Positions 17,740 through 26,193 of a stretch of DNA of 64,000 bases are shown here, piece after piece. The stretch's first letter is position 1; every line of letters starts with the position of its first letter. Both the position numbers and the translations under genes were made by a program. Origin of the DNA: UBA5336 sp039815055. Its GTDB lineage: Bacteria > Pseudomonadota > Alphaproteobacteria > Caulobacterales > Hyphomonadaceae. The notes under the pieces were generated by a model. The model did no database searches and had not been told where the DNA came from. It saw only the letters and a list, made by a program, of their open reading frames with translations. The stretch lies in contig JBCCAA010000002.1 in the NCBI GenBank assembly GCA_039815055.1, forward strand, positions 28,811 to 92,810. The letters run 5' to 3'.

Positions 17740-18275
17740 TCAGGATACCCGTAAGGATCATCGGCGGGCGCCTGATCGTCGCCACCGCCACTGCCTGATG
17801 CAAACGAGGCAAACAGCGTCAGCAGGTCAACCGAACCCTGCGTATTGGTGATCATGGAACAACCAGACCCGTCAAACAGGGCGTCTTCGGCACCGCAGAC
17901 CGGTACTGGGCCGAGCTCAAAGGCGTCATAGCCCGGATCGAGCGCGATATAGGCCCCGCCGAGCAAACCATCTGTCTGAATGCGGGCAACGGCGTCATCA
18001 AAGACGTTCAAGCTTGAATCTACCACCAGGACCGCTTCCGCTTCATTGGTGGCGCGGTCCAAACCAATGGACTGGACAAGCCCGACCTTCACGCCCGCGA
18101 CACGCACATCCGCCCCCCGGGAGATGCCGGACACAGAGCTGAAACGCGCGCCAAATTCGCGCTGGTCGCTGGAAATGCTGGCGTCGCCGCCTTCCGACAT
18201 GGAAAACCAAAGGAAAAAGCCTGCCACTGCAACAACGGCCAGGCCAATCAGGGTTTCAACAAGAGATTCACGCAT
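17736..18275 (-). CDS. mlaD: Phospholipid-transport MCE-domain protein MlaD
   Basis: Membrane-anchored periplasmic MCE protein of the Mla lipid-trafficking system. The 179-residue protein has one N-terminal transmembrane helix (about 5-24) followed by an MlaD/MCE domain recognisable from FSSVSGISRGADVRVAGVKVG and GLLGGAYIALDPG. A short acidic tail ends the protein. The start MRESLVETLIG at 18275 is chosen because it matches the usual N-terminus; an ATG at 18290 is possible. It overlaps the NDUFA12 gene end and is coupled to DUF2155. The partner genes mlaE and mlaF are not in this window. Confidence 0.9.
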   Translation of the reverse strand: MRESLVETLIGLAVVAVAGFFLWFSMSEGGDASISSDQREFGARFSSVSGISRGADVRVAGVKVGLVQSIGLDRATNEAEAVLVVDSSLNVFDDAVARIQTDGLLGGAYIALDPGYDAFELGPVPVCGAEDALFDGSGCSMITNTQGSVDLLTLFASFASGSGGGDDQAPADDPYGYPE

Positions 18276-18672
18276 CGGGTGTCCAAGCATCGTAGTCGGC
18301 GTAGGTGTCTTGGCGTTTTCCGCCGGTGGTGTTTGAAATCGCGCCCTTGGGCTTTGTCGCGTAGAGCGTGCCGGTTAGATTGGGCGAATGATCGGTTTCC
18401 CATCCCTTTCGCGCAAGCGGCGCCTCAGTCGGTGGAACCTCTACCGTGTGGTGCAGCCAGCCGTGCCAGTCTGCCGGCACCTTTGATGGCTCGGCCAGGC
18501 CCTTATAGATGACGTAACGACGGTGGAAATTGTCATCATCGAGAGACGTGTTGCGGTCTTCGAAATACCGGTTCCCGTAGTCGTCAGAACCGACATAGGA
18601 CGCGCGCCGCTTGATATCGAACAAGGCGCCGAGGGTGGAACTGTTCCACCAGGTGAAAAGCTTCAAAAACAT
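18268..18672 (-). CDS. NDUFA12-family NADH:ubiquinone oxidoreductase subunit
   Basis: Homolog of the mitochondrial complex I accessory subunit NDUFA12 (B17.2), which in alphaproteobacteria is an accessory subunit of respiratory complex I. The 134-residue protein begins MFLKLFTWWNSSTLG and carries the conserved VGSDDYGNRYFED, RRYVIYKG and DWHGWLHH motifs, then a C-terminal Thr/Gly-rich part ending YADYDAWTPDA. The ATG at 18672 fits the family; the frame is open for another 198 codons upstream, which is antisense to the next gene. It is first in a three-gene unit with mlaD and DUF2155. Confidence 0.94.
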   Translation of the reverse strand: MFLKLFTWWNSSTLGALFDIKRRASYVGSDDYGNRYFEDRNTSLDDDNFHRRYVIYKGLAEPSKVPADWHGWLHHTVEVPPTEAPLARKGWETDHSPNLTGTLYATKPKGAISNTTGGKRQDTYADYDAWTPDA

Positions 18673-18840
18673 CTGGGTCTGTCCTGATCCGGTCCTGTGG
18701 CTGGAATATGGCGCTGGATGCGGTTTAATTGAAGTCCCTTTGGTCTGGCAACTGCGCCCATGTACGCGGGCCGCCAGCGGTTCACGCCGCCACCGACTCG
18801 GCTCACCATGATGTGCTGAGAGATAAACAAGGAGAGCGTG

Positions 18841-21036
18841 ATGGCGGACCTTTTTGTAGAAGGTGCCCCGCTGCGTGCACTGATCGACACGGCGCTTGTG
18901 GACGCCATCCCTTTGCGTGCGGACGAAATTGCGGAGCTTTGCCAAAGAGCGGCGACAATTCCACTGGAGCAAGCCGGCTGGATGGCGCTTGCTGATGGCC
19001 TCGATCGGCTCAGCGAAACACCCACCGATGACGAGCTTACCGCCGCGCTCGCCGCAGGTGTAAATGAAGATCTGATTGAAGCCGCACTCAGCCATCCAGG
19101 TGGTCCCAGCGCCGCGTCCAATGATTTGCGCCGCCGCGCGAGTGAAACGCACCTGCCCATCGCTGCTTTGGATCAAAAGGCTGCTGAGGCTGCTGGCACG
19201 ACAGATCTGATGCGCGCCGTTTCCGCTGGATGCTGCCTTCTGCTCAATCCACAAACAGTGCTCCATGATAGCCCGGCCGTGGCCGTCGACATGGGCGCCT
19301 GGATCGCGCCAGCAGGTTTTGATAGTGGCACCGCAGAGGCAACACTGATGTCTGCCACGTCATCCATTGGTGATGATGGTACGATCATTCTAACCGGCCT
19401 CGGCGCTGCGCTTTTTGCGCTGGGGCTGGATTATGGAAGCGGTGAAGCGCAGGCTATGGCGGGCGCCATGGTGGCGTTTGCCGCCCACGCGTTATCGGGC
19501 AAGGGCCTTCGCAAAGGTGATGCAGCCCAGCTCGGCCTTACAAGCAAACGCGCACAGGCGAAGCCGGGTCCGACGCTGGCGGTGTTGCCACTTGCGTCGG
19601 ACACACTCTCAGTCAGCGGCGCGGAAACCAATGGGCTTGCACCTATGCAGGCGCTGATCACCCAGGGCGGCGGCGCTGGCGATCTGGCCGCATCTGCCCG
19701 GATTGCGATCTCGCGCTGCGCTCCGCAAACCCTGCCGCGCCTCCTTGATGCCCTGGAAGACACAGGACTCTTCGACGGCGCCTCACCGCTGAGCTCAGAC
19801 AAGCTGCGCGCGCGCGGGTTCACCACCGGCGCAATTGAAAAAGTCCAGAACGCGGTTGGCGAGGGCTTGCCTCTCAGCGCGGCGTTCTCGCGATGGGTGC
19901 TCGGCGATGACATAATCTCCAAGGACCTGAAGCTCTCGCCGGAAGCTTATGACACGGATGGTCATGCCTTGCTTTCGGCGATCGGCGTGCCACGCAAGGA
20001 CATCGAGCAAGCAGAAGATCGCCTTGCCAGCCATGCCGAACGCGTTGCGCAGGACGCAACACAAGCTGCTGGCCTGGTGTTGGGCGCTTCAGTCGCAGCG
20101 CAAATCGCCATGGCCGAAATCGTAGCGACGAAACTGGATACTGCACCCGTTCTGGCGCTTCAGGGGGCCTCAGAAGCCGATCTCGCCGCGCTTCTGGACA
20201 GCGGCATAACTGCTTTGGTGCGCCCGGCTGCGAAACAGCTGGACCCGTCGATCGGTGAGCGCCTGGCCTTGTTGCGGGCCGGCCTGGACGCAGCCGCAGA
20301 TGAGCCCGAAGATGCAGCCTTCGAACCCTTTGTGCCATCGAGCGACCCGCAATCGGCGGCGCGTACGCGTCTGCCGGATCGACGCAAGGGCTACATCCAG
20401 AAGTCCGCCGTGGGTGGTCACAAGGTGTATTTGCATACCGGTGAGTTCGATGACGGTTCGCTCGGCGAGATATTCATCGACATGCACAAGGAAGGCGCCG
20501 CGTTCCGCTCCCTGATGAACAATTTCGCCATCTCGGTGTCGCTGGGCCTGCAGTATGGCGTACCGCTGGAAGAATATGTCGATGCCTTCGTCTTCACTCG
20601 GTTTGAACCGGCCGGCGAAGTGACCGGGAATGACCGCATCAGCAAGGCCACGTCTATCCTGGATTATATCTTCCGCGAACTGGCCGTCTCCTATCTCGCC
20701 CGGGACGATCTGGCCGAGATTGGCGATATTTCCCATGACGGTCTTGGCCGCGGTGCGGGCGACGGCACCCGCGACGAACAGGCTTCGGAATTCAGCCAGG
20801 AAGCGGCGCAGATCATTTCGCGCGGCTTCTCACGCGGTCAGCTGCCCGACAATATCGTCATCCTCGACAAACGCCGCCCGGCAGAGGCCGGCGAAGATGA
20901 CACGGCGATAGAGGCTGAGGCAGACCCGGAGTATAGTGGCGAAGCCTGCCCCCACTGTTCAAGTTTCACGGTTCGATTGGAAGCAGATGGCGCGCCGGGA
21001 GTGTGCGATACGTGTGGGCGGGCTGCAACGGGTTGA
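18841..21036 (+). CDS. NrdJ-derived TSCPD-domain protein, apparently catalytically dead
   Basis: A 731-residue protein that resembles the second half of the B12-dependent class II ribonucleotide reductase NrdJ. Residues about 505-620 closely follow the NrdJ TSCPD domain (RLPDRRKGYIQK, GGHKVYLHTGEF, FIDMHKEGAAFRSLMNNFA, LEEYVDAFVFTRFEP). The end has two CxxC pairs (703-706, 722-725), like the thiol-shuttle zinc ribbon of NrdJ. Upstream, 183-220 and 320-355 follow the NrdJ barrel outline (LRARGFTTGAIEKV, FSRWVLGDD). The NrdJ motif APTGTIG is replaced by LPLASDT at about 249-255. NPCSEY-type active-site sequence and the finger-loop cysteine are absent, as is the first half. The ATG has AAGGAG at ideal spacing. 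I infer a pseudoenzyme; the function is unknown. Confidence 0.8.
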   Translation: MADLFVEGAPLRALIDTALVDAIPLRADEIAELCQRAATIPLEQAGWMALADGLDRLSETPTDDELTAALAAGVNEDLIEAALSHPGGPSAASNDLRRRASETHLPIAALDQKAAEAAGTTDLMRAVSAGCCLLLNPQTVLHDSPAVAVDMGAWIAPAGFDSGTAEATLMSATSSIGDDGTIILTGLGAALFALGLDYGSGEAQAMAGAMVAFAAHALSGKGLRKGDAAQLGLTSKRAQAKPGPTLAVLPLASDTLSVSGAETNGLAPMQALITQGGGAGDLAASARIAISRCAPQTLPRLLDALEDTGLFDGASPLSSDKLRARGFTTGAIEKVQNAVGEGLPLSAAFSRWVLGDDIISKDLKLSPEAYDTDGHALLSAIGVPRKDIEQAEDRLASHAERVAQDATQAAGLVLGASVAAQIAMAEIVATKLDTAPVLALQGASEADLAALLDSGITALVRPAAKQLDPSIGERLALLRAGLDAAADEPEDAAFEPFVPSSDPQSAARTRLPDRRKGYIQKSAVGGHKVYLHTGEFDDGSLGEIFIDMHKEGAAFRSLMNNFAISVSLGLQYGVPLEEYVDAFVFTRFEPAGEVTGNDRISKATSILDYIFRELAVSYLARDDLAEIGDISHDGLGRGAGDGTRDEQASEFSQEAAQIISRGFSRGQLPDNIVILDKRRPAEAGEDDTAIEAEADPEYSGEACPHCSSFTVRLEADGAPGVCDTCGRAATG

Positions 21037-21137
21037 TTCCACTGACCGGCGAAGAAAAACGCAGTTACATCCCTTAACTGGCGCGCAGATTGCCCGATAA
21101 GCTGGTAAGAATTCATTCACCAGGATGGGCCCGTGCC

Positions 21138-21626
21138 ATGTTGAGACAGTTTGCAGCTTTGTGTTTTACCGCCCTACTCGCCAGTGCCCCGGCCCTGGCC
21201 CAGGATGCCTCTGAAATCGCCCGCGTGAAAGGCGGTGAGCCGTGTGAGGGCTGCAACCTCTTCCAGGCGGACATGTCGTTCAGCGTGCTGAAGAACACAA
21301 AAGTGGCAAATTCGCGCCTGCGCCAATCCAATATGTCCTTGGCGATCATGGACGGATCTGACTTTCGCAACACCAACCTGTCAGTCGCAAACCTGTTCGG
21401 GGCGCGCCTTACCGGTGCCAATTTCACCCGTTCGAATCTCCAGCGCGCCACACTGGTCGGTGCGCATCTGGGCGGTGCAGATTTGACCGGAGCGGATCTG
21501 ACCGACGCCAATTTGTCGGGCGCGGAACTGGATACTGCAAAAGGTCTGACCCAGGACCAACTCTCTGTCGCCTGTGGTGACCGCTACACAAGACTTCCCG
21601 AAGGCTTCACCATTCCTCAATGCTGA
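21138..21626 (+). CDS. Exported pentapeptide-repeat protein
   Basis: A 162-residue precursor with a signal peptide ending near PALAQ (residue 22), so the mature protein is periplasmic. The mature part starts with a short cap containing CEGCNLFQADMS. About twelve pentapeptide repeats of the A(D/N)Lxx type follow, such as GANFTRSNLQRATLVGAHL, which predict a right-handed quadrilateral beta helix. A C-terminal helix-like segment contains one more Cys pair (VACGD and the final Cys). The first ATG with a leader is at 21138; the frame upstream has no good start. A second protein of the same design follows. Confidence 0.85.
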   Translation: MLRQFAALCFTALLASAPALAQDASEIARVKGGEPCEGCNLFQADMSFSVLKNTKVANSRLRQSNMSLAIMDGSDFRNTNLSVANLFGARLTGANFTRSNLQRATLVGAHLGGADLTGADLTDANLSGAELDTAKGLTQDQLSVACGDRYTRLPEGFTIPQC

Positions 21627-21647
21627 TGCAATTAGATCACAGTCATT

Positions 21648-21668
21648 AAAGGGATTTCAGTTCCCTTT
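21648..21668 (+). terminator. Hairpin between the two pentapeptide-repeat genes
   Basis: AAAGGGA (21648-21654) and TCCCTTT (21662-21668) form a perfect 7-bp stem with a 7-base loop, 21 bases after the first gene's stop. The T residues form part of the stem and no long T-run follows, so termination may be weak or the hairpin may serve another role. Confidence 0.45.
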
Positions 21669-21695
21669 GCTTAAGTCTGGTATTATTGGGAAGTG

Positions 21696-22406
21696 ATGCG
21701 TGTTTTTGCGACCTTTGCTGTCCTGGCGGGACTGACATTTATCCCGACAGCACCGGCGCTCGGCCAGGCCGAAGTCGTAGGCTGGGCCCCGGACTATTCC
21801 GGCGCGTGTGCAGGGTGCAATCTTTCCGGAAAGCGCATGGTCGGCTGGACCATTGATGGCGGCCACTATGCCGAGACCGATTTCCGCAATGCAGACATGC
21901 GCGGCGTCAGCGCCATTCAGGCGGTGTTCGATGGCAGCAACGCCACTGGCATTAACCTGATCGGCTCTACCATTACCGGTGCGCAGTTTGAGAATACCCG
22001 CATGGACAATGCCCAGCTTCGCCGGGCCAACGCCACGGGCGCAAACTTTACGGGTGCAGGCCTCGCAGGCGCCGCGCTGGACACCGGACGGTTCATTTCG
22101 GGCGTATTTGAGCGCACAAACCTGTCAGGCATCACGGCGCGCGATGCGGTGTTTGCGGCCGCTGATCTGCGCGGCGCCATCGTCACTCGTGCGGACCTGA
22201 CCGGCAGCGACTTCAGCGGCGCCAAGCTTCAGGATGCAACGCTCTCTGGCGCCACGCTGACCAATGCGATCTTTGTCGATTCCAACCTGTCCGGCGCTGA
22301 CTTGCGCGGCATCCTTGGCTTTGCCAGCGCTGACTTTGACGGCGCCTGCGCCAGCGCCGACACGATGCTTCCCGAGGGACTTCAGCTCGACATCTGCGGC
22401 GACTAA
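21696..22406 (+). CDS. Exported pentapeptide-repeat protein
   Basis: A 236-residue precursor with a signal peptide ending near ALGQA (residue 24). The mature region begins with a cap that includes CAGCNLSGKRM, matching the CEGCNLF cap of the preceding gene. More than twenty pentapeptide repeats follow (for example ADLRGAIVTRADLTGSDFSGA), long enough for about five to six coils of beta helix. A C-terminal part with two cysteines closes it. The ATG at 21696 follows a GGGAAG stretch. The shared cap and adjacent position suggest an old duplication; the role in the periplasm is not known. Confidence 0.85.
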   Translation: MRVFATFAVLAGLTFIPTAPALGQAEVVGWAPDYSGACAGCNLSGKRMVGWTIDGGHYAETDFRNADMRGVSAIQAVFDGSNATGINLIGSTITGAQFENTRMDNAQLRRANATGANFTGAGLAGAALDTGRFISGVFERTNLSGITARDAVFAAADLRGAIVTRADLTGSDFSGAKLQDATLSGATLTNAIFVDSNLSGADLRGILGFASADFDGACASADTMLPEGLQLDICGD

Positions 22407-22414
22407 GCTGTGCC

Positions 22415-22993
22415 TCAGGCGGGTGGCCAGACCGGCACACCAAATAGGACCGGGTGCAGCCACAATAGCAACGCCACAAACGCGCCAAGCCCCACCACGA
22501 CCGAAATCACATCACCCATGACATTGGGTTGCGCCACGGCACCCAAATCGCCGCGCCGCTTCACGGCAATCCGGTCAATCACGGCATAGGCAAGGAACGC
22601 GCCGAACAGCAGGACGGAATTCAACTCACCATTGGCGAGCAGATGTCCAACGGCCCAGATCTTCACGGCCACCAACATCGGATGTTTCAGCGTCTTTGCT
22701 ATGTAGCCTTTGGGCACTTGCGAGGCGACAAGGATGACCAGCGCAATCGGCATCAGCAAATAATTCAGGTGCCGGCCCCAGGTCGGCGCTGTGTATAGCA
22801 CCTCTGATGGCCGCGCCGCACCATAGCCCCAGACGATCAGCACAAAACCGACCAGCGAGACGAGGCTGTAGAGCCCCATATAGGGCAGCTGGCCCATAGA
22901 CTGGCGCAGATCAGCGCCTTCGGCCCGCGTGCGGAAGCTCGAAAACAGGTGCGGCACAAAAAACACCAGCAATCCGGCTATCAAAATGGTCAT
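22415..22993 (-). CDS. NnrU family membrane protein
   Basis: A 192-residue inner-membrane protein with about five hydrophobic helices. NnrU-type proteins were first linked to nitric oxide or nitrite reduction, and relatives of the same fold are isoprenylcysteine-methyltransferase-like. Family features include the N-terminal FFVPHLFSSFR, the ARPSEVLYTAP region and the KTLKHPMLVAVKIWAVGHLLANG motif. No denitrification genes lie nearby, so the specific role is open. Its stop lies 8 bases from the convergent pentapeptide gene. The next gene upstream on the same strand is aspS, 87 bases away. Confidence 0.85.
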   Translation of the reverse strand: MTILIAGLLVFFVPHLFSSFRTRAEGADLRQSMGQLPYMGLYSLVSLVGFVLIVWGYGAARPSEVLYTAPTWGRHLNYLLMPIALVILVASQVPKGYIAKTLKHPMLVAVKIWAVGHLLANGELNSVLLFGAFLAYAVIDRIAVKRRGDLGAVAQPNVMGDVISVVVGLGAFVALLLWLHPVLFGVPVWPPA

Positions 22994-23080
22994 CGCTTAG
23001 CCCTCCCTCAGACTTTACGCTGCGTTTTATGCTCAATCTGCCGTCAACGAAACGTCCACGCCGTGGAGTGTCCAGAAGCC

Positions 23081-24913
23081 TTACCCCTTCTTCACCGGCG
23101 CCATGCGCAGGTTCAGTTCTTTAAGTTGGGTGTCATCCACCGGGCTGGGTGCGCCCATCATCAGGTCTCGCGCCTGCTGGTTCATGGGGAACAGGGTCAC
23201 GTCGCGGATGTTTTCCGCATCTGCCAGCAACATGACGATCCGGTCGACACCCGGGGCAATGCCGCCATGGGGCGGGGCGCCATAGCGGAACGCGTTCAGC
23301 ATCCCGCCAAATTCGGCTTCAACCACGTCGGGACCATAGCCGGCCATCTCGAACGCCTTGAGCATGATTTCCGGTCGGTGGTTCCGGATGGCGCCAGACG
23401 ACAGCTCAATGCCGTTACAGACGATGTCATACTGGTAGGCCTTGAGGTCGAGGATCTCCGCCTCGGTTTTGGCCGCTTCCAGCGCCTCCATCCCGCCCTG
23501 GGGCATGGAGAAGGGATTGTGGGAGAAGTCGATTTTCTTGTTGTCTTCGTCATACTCGAACATCGGAAAATCGACGATCCAGCAAAAACGGAAGATATCT
23601 TTTTCCACAATGTCCAGCGTGTCGCCGACCTTCAGGCGTGCGGGACCGGCCAGCTTATAGGCATCGCTCGGCTTTCCGGCAGAGAAGAATACGCCGTCAC
23701 CATCGCCCAGGCCCGTGGCTTCAAGGAAAGCGGCCAGGTGTTCAGGCTCGAAATTCTTCAGAACCGGGTCCTGGCTCACAACCACGCCGTCATCGCCAGC
23801 CTTCAGGCGTGCATAGCCAAGGCCGGGCGCCTGCATCTCTTTCTTCGCCCATTTGTCCATCTCGTCGAAGAATTTGCGCGACTGGGTCTGCGTGGCTTTG
23901 GGCGCCGGGATCGCGATGACCTTGCCGCCACCACCGGTGATCCTGGCGAAAATGCCAAAGCCGGTCTTGCTTTCATCGGTGAAGAACTCGGAGACATCCT
24001 TCAGCTCGATAGGGTTGCGAAGGTCCGGCTTGTCGGAGCCATATTTGGCCATCGCTTCAGCATAGGGAATGTGCGGGAACGGGCCTTCCGGCACGGTGCG
24101 GCCCTTGCCTTCCCAGTCCGCAAATTCAGCGAACACGCCATGCATCACAGGCTCGATGGAGCTGAAGACGTCTTCCTGGGTGACAAAACTCATCTCGATG
24201 TCGAGCTGATAGAACTCGCCGGGTGAACGGTCGGCGCGGGCATCCTCATCGCGGAAACATGGCGCGATCTGAAAATAGCGATCAAAGCCCGACACCATAA
24301 GCAATTGTTTGAACTGTTGCGGGGCCTGAGGCAGCGCGTAAAACTCCCCATGATGCATGCGCGAGGGGACAAGGAAGTCGCGCGCGCCTTCCGGGCTGGA
24401 GGCCGTCAGGATCGGCGTCTGATACTCGGTAAAGCCTTCCGACACCATGCGCCGGCGGATCGAGGCGATTACGTCAGAGCGCAGCACCATGTTCTTGTGC
24501 AGCGTCTCGCGGCGCAGATCGAGGTAGCGGTGCGTCAGGCGAATATCTTCGGGATAATCGGGTTCGCCAAACACCGGCAACGGCAGTTCAGAAGCCTCAG
24601 ATTGAATAGTCGCTTCATTGACGCGCACTTCAATCTCGCCGGTCGCTAGTCCATCATTCACCAGTTCAGCGTCACGGGCGATCACTTCGCCCTCAATCGT
24701 GATGACGCTTTCGGTGCGTAGGCGCTCCACCACGGCAAAAGCCGGGAAATCAGGATCAAAGACCAGCTGCGTCAGGCCATAATGGTCACGCAGGTCGATG
24801 AACATCACGCCGCCATGGTCGCGGCGGCGGTGCAGCCATCCCGACAGTTTTACAGGGGTGCCGACATCGGATTTGCGAAGGTCGCCGCAGGTGTGGGTGC
24901 GGTAGGCGTGCAT
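23081..24913 (-). CDS. aspS: Aspartate-tRNA ligase
   Basis: Class II aminoacyl-tRNA synthetase that charges tRNA-Asp, possibly also tRNA-Asn in bacteria lacking AsnRS. The 610-residue length fits the bacterial type. It begins with an OB-fold anticodon-binding domain (residues 15-105), followed by the catalytic core with motif 2 around FRDEDARADRSPGEFYQLDIEMSF. The bacterial GAD insertion lies in the middle (about 290-430). Motif 3 is GIAPGVDRIVMLL near the C-terminus. A downstream nnrU-like gene follows on the same strand. Confidence 0.96.
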   Translation of the reverse strand: MHAYRTHTCGDLRKSDVGTPVKLSGWLHRRRDHGGVMFIDLRDHYGLTQLVFDPDFPAFAVVERLRTESVITIEGEVIARDAELVNDGLATGEIEVRVNEATIQSEASELPLPVFGEPDYPEDIRLTHRYLDLRRETLHKNMVLRSDVIASIRRRMVSEGFTEYQTPILTASSPEGARDFLVPSRMHHGEFYALPQAPQQFKQLLMVSGFDRYFQIAPCFRDEDARADRSPGEFYQLDIEMSFVTQEDVFSSIEPVMHGVFAEFADWEGKGRTVPEGPFPHIPYAEAMAKYGSDKPDLRNPIELKDVSEFFTDESKTGFGIFARITGGGGKVIAIPAPKATQTQSRKFFDEMDKWAKKEMQAPGLGYARLKAGDDGVVVSQDPVLKNFEPEHLAAFLEATGLGDGDGVFFSAGKPSDAYKLAGPARLKVGDTLDIVEKDIFRFCWIVDFPMFEYDEDNKKIDFSHNPFSMPQGGMEALEAAKTEAEILDLKAYQYDIVCNGIELSSGAIRNHRPEIMLKAFEMAGYGPDVVEAEFGGMLNAFRYGAPPHGGIAPGVDRIVMLLADAENIRDVTLFPMNQQARDLMMGAPSPVDDTQLKELNLRMAPVKKG

Positions 24914-25026
24914 GGCAGGTCTCTGGTGTTATTCAGGGAAAATATCAGCGCCTGCGATACGCCGCGGCGCAGGGCGATGCAAGTGGAACACTGGAAACCC
25001 TGCGCGGTTTCGGCTAGGCCCGGTCA

Positions 25027-26193
25027 ATGTCAATCGATCCTCTCGTCCCGATCATTAATCAGGACCAACTTTCCGACTTTGTAGATGCGCTGTCGCCGAG
25101 CGATTTCCTCTGTGTGGACACCGAGTTCCACCGTGAGACCACCTATTGGCCGAAGCTGTGCCTCGTTCAGGTTTCTGCGCCGGGCGTTGAAGGCCTGGTA
25201 GATCCCCTTGCCGATGATCTCGACATCGGGCCGCTCCTTGAGCTGATTGCCAGCGACAAGCGGGTAAAGGTGTTCCACGCCGCCCGCCAGGACATGGAAA
25301 TCTTCAACCGCCTGATCGGACACCCGCCGGGACCGTTGTTCGACACCCAGATCGCAGCAATGGCGCTCGGGCTGGGCGATTCGATCTCCTACGACAATCT
25401 CATCCAGCGCGTGGTGAACGAAAAAGTCGACAAATCAAGCCAGTTCACAGACTGGACCCGCCGCCCGTTGAGCGAGAAACAGCGTGTGTATGCGCTGGGC
25501 GACGTTACCCATTTGCGCGACGCCTATCTGAAGATGCGCGACCAGCTAGACGCCAAGAACCGCATGGCTTGGGTCGAGGAAGAAATGGCGGAGCTGGAAT
25601 CACCAGCGCTATATGACACCTCGCCAGAAAACGCCTGGCAGCGGCTGAAACTGCGTCGACCCAAAAAGGAATACGCTGCCATCGTTGCGGCCGTGGCAGC
25701 CTGGCGCGAGGAAGCAGCCCAGGCCCATGACCGTCCGCGCCGGCGCATTCTCAAAGATGACGCGATCCACGAAATCGCCGAGCAAAAGCCCACCAGCGAA
25801 GACGCGTTCGACCGCATGCGCGCCGTGCCGAAGGGCTTTATCCGCTCACGTCAGGCCAATGGGCTTGCCGATGCCGTGGCCGCAGCGATCGCAGATCCGG
25901 GCAAATACGCCCCGCCCATCGACCGCAACCGCCAGAACCCCCAGACACCTGCCGGGGCGCCGGAAATGCTGAAAGTCCTGCTGAAACATGTCTGCGAGGA
26001 AGCCAATGTGGTGCCGCGCCTGGTGGCGAATGCGGCAGACGTTGAGCGGATCGCCCGTGGCGATGACCCGGCAGACATCCCGGCCATGAAGGGCTGGCGG
26101 CGTGATGTGTTTGGTGAGAAGGCCGAGGCATTGCTCAACGGCAAGCTGGCGCTCAGTTTTGAGAGCGGAAAAGTGCGCCTGTTCGAGACCTAA
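25027..26193 (+). CDS. rnd: Ribonuclease D
   Basis: 3'-5' exoribonuclease that helps mature tRNA and other stable RNA ends. The 388-residue protein has the DEDD exonuclease domain, with motif I CVDTEFHRE, motif II VFHAARQDMEIF, and motif III YALGDVTHLRDAY containing the Tyr and last Asp of the DEDDy class. A C-terminal HRDC-type helical region follows (about 205-290). It is divergent from aspS and convergent with ppx, overlapping its stop by 4 bases. Confidence 0.95.
   Translation: MSIDPLVPIINQDQLSDFVDALSPSDFLCVDTEFHRETTYWPKLCLVQVSAPGVEGLVDPLADDLDIGPLLELIASDKRVKVFHAARQDMEIFNRLIGHPPGPLFDTQIAAMALGLGDSISYDNLIQRVVNEKVDKSSQFTDWTRRPLSEKQRVYALGDVTHLRDAYLKMRDQLDAKNRMAWVEEEMAELESPALYDTSPENAWQRLKLRRPKKEYAAIVAAVAAWREEAAQAHDRPRRRILKDDAIHEIAEQKPTSEDAFDRMRAVPKGFIRSRQANGLADAVAAAIADPGKYAPPIDRNRQNPQTPAGAPEMLKVLLKHVCEEANVVPRLVANAADVERIARGDDPADIPAMKGWRRDVFGEKAEALLNGKLALSFESGKVRLFET

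Noticed and set aside
22949..24226. Plus-strand open frame of 425 codons opposite aspS
   Set aside because: Wholly antisense to aspS with a His/Arg/Gly-rich shadow composition.
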